Origin: RYN-122 sp963761655
Lineage (GTDB): Bacteria; Actinomycetota; Actinomycetes; Mycobacteriales; SCTD01
Length of the DNA stretch: 64,000 nt
Assembly: GCA_963761655.1 (NCBI GenBank)
Contig: CAVXHI010000008.1
Coordinates: 1 to 64,000 of the forward strand
Direction of reading: 5' to 3'
Shown in pieces: positions 57,884 through 64,000 of this stretch (positions are counted from its first letter, which is position 1; every line of letters begins with the position of its first letter). The translations under genes were made by a program, and so were the position numbers. The notes under the pieces were generated by a model, which was not told the origin of the DNA, did not search any database, and saw only the letters and a program-made list of their open reading frames with translations.

Positions 57884-59315
57884 GTGCCCCTCCAGGACCG
57901 CGACCTCGCCCCCGTGACCAGCCCCGGCACCGACGGCGACCTCCGCGAGCGCGCCCTCGACGTCCTGCTCGACCCGTCGCTGGCGCACGTCGTCGCCCTC
58001 GTGGCGTGGAAGGACGGCGACCGGGTCGTCGTCGCCGACAGCCGCGGCCGCTCCGCCCTGGACCGCGACGGCCGCACCACGCTGCTCGAGGGCGAGGACC
58101 CCGTCGCCGACCAGGACCCCTTCAGCGACGCCGACACCGCCTACCCGCTGGCCGGCGTCCGGCTGCACGGGCTGTTCGACGAGTCCCGTGCCCCCGACCT
58201 CGCCGTCGTCCACACCGGCGCGCACGACTTCCGCGACGCCGGCGGCCACGTCGGGGAGCACGGCAGCCTCAACGGCCTGCAGTCGCGGGCTCCCCTGGTG
58301 CTCTCGGGGGCGGGCGTCTCCGGGCGGGGCGTCCTGGACCGGTACTGCCGCACGGTCGACGTCGGGGCGACCCTGGCGCACCTGTCCGGGGGCGACACCT
58401 CGGGCATGGACGGCGTCCCCCTCGACGCCGTCGCGCCCGGGGCGGCGCACGTCGTCGGTCTGCTCTGGGACGGGGCGCCGTCGGGGGAGCTGCTGGCCCT
58501 GGCGGCGTCGGGGGAGCTGCCGAACGTCGCGCGGCTGCTGGAGCGCGGCTGCGCGTTCCGGGGCGGTGCGATCGCCGAGTTCCCGAGCGTCACGCTGGTC
58601 AACCACACCTGCGCGCTGACCGGCCTCGGGCCCGGGCCGACACGGGATCGTCAACAACGCCTACTACGACCGCGAGGCACGCACCCAGGTCGTGCCGAAC
58701 TCGCACACCACCTGGCACCAGGCGATGGACCACCTGCGCCCCGGCGTCCGGACCCTCTGGCAGCGGCTGCCCGAGGGGACGGCGTCGGCGTGCGTGAACG
58801 AGCCGTGCGACACCGGCGCGACCTACTCGACGTTCGCGCTCATCCGCGCGGCCCAGGGTGAGGGCACCGGCTCGCTGATCACCTCGCTCCCGGCGGCGGC
58901 GGAGGACCCGCACGCCACGCACGCGCACACCGGGCAGGAGGACTACGCCTGGGGCACGCAGATCGACGCGGTCGGCCTCGAGCAGGTGCTCGGCCTGTGG
59001 CGCGAAGGCGAGCCGCCCCGCCTGACGTGGTGGAACACCACCCTCACCGACGGCGCCCATCACGCCGCGGGCCCCGGGACGGTCATGAGCCGCGACAGCC
59101 TGCGCGACGCCGACCGGCGGCTCGGCGTCTGGCTCGACCTGGTCGAGGAGCGCGGGCTGCTGGACGACGTCGTCGTGCTGCTCACCGCCGACCACGGCAT
59201 GCAGGGCAGCGACCCCTCGTGCCGCGGCGACTGGGACGCCGCCCTCACCGCCGCGGGCGTCCCCTTCCGCGACGAGGCCGGCGGCTTCCTCTACCTCGGC
59301 GACGACGTCCTGTAG
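57884..59315 (+). pseudogene. Alkaline phosphatase/nucleotide pyrophosphatase family protein, +1 frameshift
   Basis: Encodes an alkaline phosphatase-superfamily protein of about 476 residues. The second half contains T-A-D-H-G-M (metal site) and G-D-W-D-A-A; the first half has the T-L-V-N-H-T motif near residue 240 with the likely nucleophile Thr. The reading frame shifts at about 58637 (GGGCCGAC, one C extra); removing it gives G-P-G-R-H-G-I-V-N-N, a continuous conserved motif. No signal peptide is seen. It could be a phosphodiesterase or phosphonate hydrolase. The GTG at 57884 is the first in frame; a GTG at V-T-S-P-G-T is the alternative. Confidence 0.75.
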
Positions 59316-59319
59316 GCGC

Positions 59320-60072
59320 TCACCACGTCTGCAGGGCCAGCCGCACGGCGACGCCCAGGGCGACCAGGGCGATCCCGACCCGCAGCGGCCCCGGGCTCAC
59401 CCGCTTCGCCAGCAGGGCCCCCACCGGTCCGCCGGCCGTGCTGCCGACGGCCAGGGCCAGCGCCGGACCCCAGTGGACCGGTGCGGTGACGGCGTAGACC
59501 AGGCCGGCCGTCCCGTTGGCGACGCCGGCGAGGACGTTCTTGACCGCGTTGACCCTGCGCAGCGGCTGCGGCGCGAGCACCCCGAGGACGCCGATCAGCA
59601 TCACGCCCTGCGCCGCACCGAAGTAGCCGGAGTACACGGTCACGGCGGCGACCCCGGCCCCGGTCGCGGGCGACTCCGGGCTGCCCTCCTGCCGGCCGGT
59701 GAGCCGCCGGACGAGGGGCTGCGCCAGCACGAGCAGACCGGCCAGGCCGACCAGCACCGGGACGACCGCGTCGAAGGCGTCCGCGGGCAGCGCGAGCAGC
59801 AGGACCGCCCCGACGACGGAGCCCGCCGCGGCCCAGACCGACAGCCGGAGCAGCCTGCGTCCCGACCCCGCCAGCTCCTCGCGCATCCCCCAGGCGCCGC
59901 TCGCGCCCCCGGGCGCCATCCCGACGCAGTTCGTCACGTTCGCGGCCAGCGGGGACAGGCCGGCGGCGAGCAGGGCGGGGAAGGTCAGCAATGACCCGGC
60001 GCCGGCGACGGCGTTGACCGCGCCCGCGACCAGCCCCGCCCCGGTCAGCAGCACCGCCTCGGTCGGGTCCAT
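59320..60072 (-). CDS. TauE/SafE family anion exporter
   Basis: A 250-residue membrane protein with about eight hydrophobic helices. It has G-A-V-N-A-V-A-G-A-G-S near residues 17-27 and G-A-F-G-like loops G-V-M-L-I-G-V-L-G-V, typical of the sulfite exporter TauE/SafE family (DUF81). Substrates are sulfite, sulfoacetate or other organic anions. The ATG at 60072 shares one base with the stop of the gene upstream. Confidence 0.87.
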   Translation of the reverse strand: MDPTEAVLLTGAGLVAGAVNAVAGAGSLLTFPALLAAGLSPLAANVTNCVGMAPGGASGAWGMREELAGSGRRLLRLSVWAAAGSVVGAVLLLALPADAFDAVVPVLVGLAGLLVLAQPLVRRLTGRQEGSPESPATGAGVAAVTVYSGYFGAAQGVMLIGVLGVLAPQPLRRVNAVKNVLAGVANGTAGLVYAVTAPVHWGPALALAVGSTAGGPVGALLAKRVSPGPLRVGIALVALGVAVRLALQTW

Positions 60073-60782
60073 CAGTGGACGGCGACGTAGACGGTGTTGC
60101 GCGACTCGCCGCCGGTGTACGGGTTGGCGAACGGGACGACGTGCGCCGCCACGGTCGCGAACACCTCCCGGAGCGCGCCGAGGAAGGGCTCGTCCGGCGG
60201 GTCGTCCGACCAGAGCCCGAAGACCCCGCCCGGCCGGACCTGCCCGGCGAGCCGCTGCAGCCCGGCGACGTCGTACAGGGCGGCGTGGCCGGGGTCGAGG
60301 ACGTTGCGGGGGGAGTGGTCGACGTCGAGCAGGACGGCGTCGTAGGCGGCCGGACCGCCGGGCGCGAAGGGGCCGCCGCCGAGGGCGAGCGCGAAGAAGT
60401 CGCCCTCGACCAGGGTGGTCCGCGGGTCGTCGACGAGCTCCGCGGCGCGGGGGAGCAGGCCGCGCTCGTGCCAGCCGATCACCGCGGGCAGGGCCTCGAC
60501 GACGTCGAGCCGCCGCACCCGCGGGTCGGCCAGGGCGGCGCGGGCGGTCCAGCCGAGGCCCAGCCCACCGACGACGACGTCGAGGTCGGTCCCCGGGTGC
60601 GCGGCCAGGCCGAGGTCGGCGAGGGCGACCTCGGCGACCGTGAACAGGCTCGACATGAGGTACTCCTCGCCGAGCAGGACCTCGTGCACCTCGGACCCGC
60701 TCACCGGGTCGGCCCGACGGCGGAGGCTGACGTCCCCGATCCGGGTCGGCTGCCAGTCGAGCTCGACGATGCGCTTGCTCAC
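60072..60782 (-). CDS. Spermidine synthase-like methyltransferase-fold protein
   Basis: A 236-residue Rossmann-fold protein of the polyamine aminopropyltransferase group. It shows V-V-G-G-L-G-L-G-W near residue 71, R-R-L-D-V-V-E-A-L-P near 90, and Y-D-A-V-L-L-D-V-D-H near 146-155. The G-L-G-L-G-W-T in place of G-G-G-x-G and the lack of an N-terminal beta domain suggest a divergent member; true spermidine synthesis is unproven. It overlaps tauE by one base, so likely one operon. The GTG is at 60782. Confidence 0.8.
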   Translation of the reverse strand: MSKRIVELDWQPTRIGDVSLRRRADPVSGSEVHEVLLGEEYLMSSLFTVAEVALADLGLAAHPGTDLDVVVGGLGLGWTARAALADPRVRRLDVVEALPAVIGWHERGLLPRAAELVDDPRTTLVEGDFFALALGGGPFAPGGPAAYDAVLLDVDHSPRNVLDPGHAALYDVAGLQRLAGQVRPGGVFGLWSDDPPDEPFLGALREVFATVAAHVVPFANPYTGGESRNTVYVAVH

Positions 60783-60851
60783 CCGTCCTGTCTAGCGCCC
60801 TCCGGGCCGGGACGGCTGACGCGGAGGCGCCGGCCGGGCAGGATCGCGGGC

Positions 60852-61502
60852 ATGCACTCCGCCTCGTACGGCAGCCACGACGACGGGACCGACCCGCCCG
60901 ACACGCGGTCGTGGAACCCGCCCGACAACGAGGTCCCGGCCGCCGTGCCGCTGTCGTTCGTGCTCGCCCGGACGGACGACGTCGCCGTCGCCGTGACCGG
61001 CGTGCACGCCTACACCTCCGGCATCGCCTTCACGGTGTCGGTGCGGCTGCGCCACGAGCGGGTCCTGCCGGGACGGCACGACCTGCACGACGTGGTCTCC
61101 GGCTGGCGCGGCTCCAGCGACGGGCAGCTGCTGCTCGGCGCCGAGTTCGCCGACGGGCGGGCCGCGTCGACCGCCGGGCTGGGACGGGCGCCTGCAGCAG
61201 ACAGCGGTCTGGACCAGCCGCTGCTGGTGCCGGGTGGGGGAGGCGGCAGCGAGCGCCACGCCGACCACGAGTACTGGCTGGCGCCCGTCCCGCCGCCCGG
61301 GCCGCTGACCCTCGTCGTGGCGTGCACCGCCCTCGGCATCGCCGAGACGGCGGTCGAGGTCGACGGCGACCTCCTCGTGCAGGCGGCGGCGCGGTCGGAG
61401 GTGCTGTGGCCGTACGAGCCGCCGGCCGAGCCCTCGTGGGGGGACGGTCCGGACCTGCCCGGCGAGGGGTGGTTCGGCCGGCTGCGCGACGAGGGGAGCT
61501 GA
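60852..61502 (+). CDS. Conserved-looking protein of unknown function
   Basis: A 216-residue soluble protein, no family recognised. The N-terminal 30 residues are polar; a beta-rich body follows with V-A-V-A-V-T-G-V-H-A-Y, I-A-F-T-V-S-V-R-L-R and L-T-L-V-V-A-C. Near its end are W-P-Y-E-P-P and P-G-E-G-W-F-G. The ATG at 60852 is divergent from the spermidine synthase-like gene. It is the last chromosomal backbone gene before the tRNA remnant. Confidence 0.65.
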   Translation: MHSASYGSHDDGTDPPDTRSWNPPDNEVPAAVPLSFVLARTDDVAVAVTGVHAYTSGIAFTVSVRLRHERVLPGRHDLHDVVSGWRGSSDGQLLLGAEFADGRAASTAGLGRAPAADSGLDQPLLVPGGGGGSERHADHEYWLAPVPPPGPLTLVVACTALGIAETAVEVDGDLLVQAAARSEVLWPYEPPAEPSWGDGPDLPGEGWFGRLRDEGS

Positions 61503-61582
61503 GCCGGCGACCGAGGGGCGGACCCGCTGGCCCGCCGACCGGTCCAGGTCGCTGCCGAAGCGTCCTGGGCAGGGCGGGGCGG

Positions 61583-61625
61583 TGGAGCGGGCGACGGGAA
61601 TCGAACCCGCGTAGCCAGTTTGGAA
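61583..61625 (-). other. 3' half of tRNA-Gly(TCC), likely attachment site remnant
   Basis: Read on the minus strand these 43 bases give the 3' part of the anticodon arm, the variable and T arms (GGTTCGATTCC), the acceptor strand and an encoded CCA. Identity to a tRNA-Gly(TCC) stops in the anticodon loop, just 5' of the TCC. No 5' half follows. Such partial tRNAs mark one end of an integrated element that used the tRNA 3' end as attB. The intact tRNA should lie at the far end of the element, to the right of the window. Confidence 0.8.
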
Positions 61626-61733
61626 GCCCGGCCGGAGGTCGTCCGCCGCGATGCGCGGAAGTGCATACCTGCAGGTCAGAACAGGTTCAGTAGTCCGTCG
61701 CCGTCCGGCGCGGTGCACCCGTTTCCGTCCCCT

Positions 61734-61755
61734 TGGCTACCAGCGTGGCTACCAG
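61734..61755. repeat. Direct repeat pair TGGCTACCAG
   Basis: Two copies of TGGCTACCAG, at 61734-61743 and 61746-61755, spaced 12 bp from start to start. They lie between the tRNA remnant and the antitoxin gene. They could be recombinase arm sites or the tail of a lost gene; nothing here settles it. Confidence 0.4.
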
Positions 61756-61782
61756 TTCAGGTTGCTCTCGAGGTCTGGTCAC

Positions 61783-61803
61783 TGGTCGTACCGTGGTCGT
61801 ACC
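61783..61803. promoter_or_regulatory. Tandem TGGTCGTACC repeats upstream of the antitoxin
   Basis: TGGTCGTACC occurs at 61783-61792 and 61794-61803, an 11-bp period equal to one DNA helix turn. The second copy ends eight bases before the antitoxin GTG. This is the geometry expected of an operator bound by ribbon-helix-helix dimers, so autoregulation is likely. Confidence 0.5.
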
Positions 61804-61811
61804 ATGGTCTC

Positions 61812-62075
61812 GTGTCCAGCGTCGTGAAGCGGTCCTTCTCCCTGCCCGCCCCGCTGTTCCGCGGCATCGAGGACGAGGCCCGGGAGGCGGGCATCCCTCT
61901 GTCGGCGGCCCTCACCGAGGCGGCTCAGCAGTGGCTCACGGTGCGCCGCGGGCTGCGGACCGTGGGGGAGTGGGAGGCCGAACACGGCGCGCTGACGGAC
62001 GCCGAGCTCGCCGAGGCGGACGCCCTGCTCGACGAGGCCGACCAAGGGGCTCGCCGGCCGGCCGGCGCGCCGTGA
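61812..62075 (+). CDS. Antitoxin of a VapBC-type pair
   Basis: An 87-residue protein. The N-terminal S-V-V-K-R-S-F-S-L-P-A-P-L-F-R-G-I could form a ribbon-helix-helix DNA-binding motif. The acidic C-terminal half (A-E-A-D-A-L-L-D-E-A-D-Q) would be the toxin-binding part. The GTG at 61812 was used, and its stop overlaps the GTG of the PIN gene. The short size, overlap and neighbour define it; the family assignment is by context. Confidence 0.7.
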   Translation: MSSVVKRSFSLPAPLFRGIEDEAREAGIPLSAALTEAAQQWLTVRRGLRTVGEWEAEHGALTDAELAEADALLDEADQGARRPAGAP

Positions 62076-62536
62076 CCGGGCTGACCTACGACACCGGAGC
62101 GCTGATCGCGGCGGAGCGCAGTGACCGGCGCATGTGGGCGCTGCACCGGCGCGCGCTCGAGCGCGGCGCCGCCCCGGTGGTCCCGGCTCCGGTGCTCGTC
62201 GAGGGCTGGCGGGGGAGCGTGCAGACGGCCCGGCTGCTGCAGGGCTGCCAGGTGGAGGACCTGGACGAGCCAGCCGCCCGGGCCGCCGGGCTGCTCCTCG
62301 GTGCCTGTTCCTTGCCGGTGGAGGCGACCGACGCCGTGGTGGTCGAGGGCGCGCTGCGCCGGCGGCAGGCTGTGGTGACGAGCAACCGGCAGCACCTCGA
62401 GGCGCTGGCCGAGGGCGTCCGACGGCAGCGTCGGGATCATCGACCTCTAGCGACGCCGCTCGGCTGCCCGACGGCCGGGGGCTGGCACCGCTGGGCCTCG
62501 CTTGCGCGGCGCTCGGACGTCCTCTCAGGCCGATGA
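62072..62536 (+). CDS. PIN-domain toxin (VapC-like), possible +1 shift near its end
   Basis: A PIN-domain ribonuclease. It has the N-terminal Y-D-T-G-A-L-I-A-A-E-R, a central P-V-L-V-E-G-W, and A-T-D-A-V-V-V-E-G-A then V-V-T-S-N-R-Q-H-L. These give the acidic residues that bind Mg. As the sequence stands the frame runs to 62536 with an odd tail. Removing one C at 62419-62420 would give a proper ending (D-G-S-V-G-I-I-D-L) with stop at 62448-62450, about 126 residues. It is coupled to the antitoxin by GTGA. The target RNA is unknown. Confidence 0.75.
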   Translation: MTGLTYDTGALIAAERSDRRMWALHRRALERGAAPVVPAPVLVEGWRGSVQTARLLQGCQVEDLDEPAARAAGLLLGACSLPVEATDAVVVEGALRRRQAVVTSNRQHLEALAEGVRRQRRDHRPLATPLGCPTAGGWHRWASLARRSDVLSGR

Positions 62537-62673
62537 GCGGGCACTGCCCCCGTCCCGGGTCAGCGGCATGCGCGTTATAGGGGCAGGCATATGTTGAACA
62601 CTTGTGGTCCCAGTCGAGCGTTCGCCGTACCGGTGCCCGAGCTTGGTTGGCCCGCGACGGGTAGAACATGCTT

Positions 62674-64000
62674 ATGGCAGTCGCAGACCTTTCAGCTCGT
62701 CGAGCGGGCCTACGCAACTGTGAAGAAGCGTCCTGCTCTGGGGCCGCCATCCACTCGGCGCACTTCTGCGTCGGACACATGTCCGACGACGAGCAACACG
62801 CCCTATTGCGCAGTCGGCGTCAGGAGGGAGTGTTCGACCTTCTCCGGGACTCCTTTGTTGGCCTAGCGCTATGGGAACGTGTTGTTCGCGCCCTGACGCT
62901 CGCCCACGGCGTCCGGATCGTGCGCGACTTTGACTGTTCGAGGGCCAGGTTTGCCAGTGGAGTGGCCCTACAAGGCTTCGAGTTTTCGGGTGCCACGAAG
63001 ATGGTCGACACCATCTTCGAGTCGGGCTTTGATGCCCGCGGCGCGAGTTTTCTCGGTCCAGTCGACTGGACCCGTGCGCAGTTCGGACAGGGCATGAATC
63101 TGCGGGGCGCGACCTTTGCCGCCGGAGCGGCGATGGTTGCGGCGGAAGTGCAGGCTGGCTTTGATGTAAGTGCAGTACTCTTCCCAGCGGGCCTGAACGC
63201 AGGCAAGCTCAAGGTCCTGGGAACAGCGCGCCTCAATCAGTTGCACGTGAGGGAGACCCTAAACATGCAGGGTGCCGCCTTCGCGTCTCCCGTCTATGTA
63301 GTTGGATCACATCTACAGCGCGTCAATTTGAGCGATGCTGTGTTTGCTGGGATCTTTCAGCTCGCGGAAACCACAGTCGTAGATGGCGCTGAAGCACGTG
63401 GCGTCACATTGGCCGGTCGCACTGAGATTCGCGGTTGCACGTTCAGATCTGATCTCAACATGCACTCAGCGCACGTTACGGGAAGCCTCAGCACGAAGGA
63501 CACCAAGGCCCTCGAAGATGTCCGGTTGACAGACACGTTATTCGATTCCCCGCCAGATCTTGCGGGGCTACAAATCAAGCAACGCCTGACGCTCGCCGGA
63601 GCGGTCTTCTCAGGCGGCCCACTCAGCACCCGTCTTACTGCGCGGGTGATCGACCTAAAGCGCTGCCGGCTGAAGGACGGTGGAATCGTCGAGCTCGATT
63701 GCGCCACCGTCGACTTGCAACGTGCGGAGTTCAGTCAGGCAACCACTTTGACCGGCCGAGCGCGGGGAGACGGCAATCTGCCGACTGTGCGGTCGCTGAC
63801 CAATGCGGACGTAAGTAAACTAACGGTTTCGACTTTGAATCTCGGCGAAACCGAGTTCGGCGGAGCAGTCAATCTTGATAAACTCCGACAGGGCCCGGGA
63901 GTCGCGTTCGAGCGTGGCATTCGAAAGCGGCCCGAAAGGTCAGCGCAGCCTGGTGCAGCGTCGCCTCGCGGCAGTCGCCGTGGCCGCAGCCGCAGAGACG
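62674..64000 (+). CDS. Pentapeptide-like repeat protein with zinc-binding N-terminus, partial
   Basis: An open frame from the ATG at 62674 to the window end with no stop (442 codons visible). The N-terminus has R-N-C-E-E-A-S-C then H-F-C-V-G-H, a C-x4-C-x10-C-x2-H pattern likely to bind zinc. From about residue 90 on, a repeated pattern like F-D-A-R-G-A-S-F, M-N-L-R-G-A-T-F and V-N-L-S-D-A-V-F occurs every 20 residues or so, as in degenerate pentapeptide-repeat beta helices. GC is visibly lower than in the backbone. After about 63890 the frame turns Arg/Ser-rich, and a +1 shift there would give a smoother protein. Function is unknown. Confidence 0.7.
   Translation, partial: MAVADLSARRAGLRNCEEASCSGAAIHSAHFCVGHMSDDEQHALLRSRRQEGVFDLLRDSFVGLALWERVVRALTLAHGVRIVRDFDCSRARFASGVALQGFEFSGATKMVDTIFESGFDARGASFLGPVDWTRAQFGQGMNLRGATFAAGAAMVAAEVQAGFDVSAVLFPAGLNAGKLKVLGTARLNQLHVRETLNMQGAAFASPVYVVGSHLQRVNLSDAVFAGIFQLAETTVVDGAEARGVTLAGRTEIRGCTFRSDLNMHSAHVTGSLSTKDTKALEDVRLTDTLFDSPPDLAGLQIKQRLTLAGAVFSGGPLSTRLTARVIDLKRCRLKDGGIVELDCATVDLQRAEFSQATTLTGRARGDGNLPTVRSLTNADVSKLTVSTLNLGETEFGGAVNLDKLRQGPGVAFERGIRKRPERSAQPGAASPRGSRRGRSRRD

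Noticed and set aside
56882..58657. 591-codon minus-strand frame over whiB7 and its leader
   Set aside because: It covers whiB7, both leader ORFs and the phosphatase gene, and has no recognisable domain.
61690..61830. Minus-strand frame ending V-A-T-L-V-A-K-G-T-E-T-G next to the tRNA remnant, perhaps the tail of an integrase
   Set aside because: Only a few dozen codons are open and no catalytic Tyr/Arg motif can be seen, so it cannot be supported.
62820..63920. Several short minus-strand frames in the low-GC right end
   Set aside because: The plus strand carries one uninterrupted frame with repeat structure; the minus frames are shadows.

Overview
The window comes from the chromosome of a high-GC actinomycete. 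By eye the sequence is roughly 75% GC, GTG starts are as common as ATG, and four-base overlaps of start and stop codons (ATGA or GTGA) are everywhere. Lineage markers include a mycoredoxin, a WhiB7-type regulator, the AdnA/AdnB repair helicase pair, MoeZ, DUF3107, DUF3152 and a LexA-type box. The genus cannot be settled from the sequence alone.

Layout. 1-10.6 kb: conserved housekeeping and metabolic genes (SUFU-like, DUF2332, MaoC, DUF6758, PHP phosphoesterase, PD-(D/E)XK nuclease, MpaB oxygenase, metallophosphoesterase, DEAD-box helicase). 10.8-14 kb: ferritin-like protein, GlsB membrane protein, DUF3107 with a TetR regulator, small acidic proteins, a HAD phosphatase. 14-17.3 kb: a bacterial non-homologous end-joining module in which LigD polymerase, ATP-dependent ligase and Ku are separate genes, with a small zinc-finger protein just before ku. 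17.3-23.6 kb: a GAF/PAS/SpoIIE phosphatase, a peptidase E-like protein, a hydrolase and a long coiled-coil protein. 23.6-36 kb: CsbD, DUF3152, moeZ, a KaiC-like ATPase with an RsbW-like kinase, an alkyltransferase-like protein, then adnA-adnB. 36-47 kb: FMN reductase, epoxide hydrolase-like protein, PucR regulator, TerC, a lipoprotein, an AidB-type flavoprotein, a ceramidase-like secreted protein and a DUF222/HNH endonuclease preceded by a LexA box. 47-57.8 kb: two M16 peptidases, nudC, a secreted beta-propeller protein, DUF1206, a GAF-ANTAR-kinase-like fusion, mycoredoxin, uvrD2 and whiB7. 57.9-61.5 kb: alkaline phosphatase-like protein, TauE exporter, a spermidine synthase-like protein and an orphan. 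The backbone order helicase - DUF3107/TetR - DUF3152 - moeZ - alkyltransferase-like - adnAB - nudC - mrx1 - uvrD2 - whiB7 is the one known from mycobacteria and streptomycetes.

At 61,583 the 3' half of a tRNA-Gly(TCC) gene breaks off in the anticodon loop. To its right lie a toxin-antitoxin pair and a clearly lower-GC pentapeptide-like gene that runs off the window. This looks like the left edge of an integrative element in a tRNA-Gly gene.

The most informative regulatory region is the whiB7 leader (56.6-57.2 kb): an A/T-box promoter, a 90-codon leader ORF whose stop sits inside a small hairpin, mutually exclusive antiterminator and terminator stems, and a second 35-codon leader ORF whose stop overlaps the whiB7 ribosome-binding site. 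Five otherwise intact genes carry a single +1 shift, each in a short G or C run, which points to sequence errors more than to true pseudogenes.
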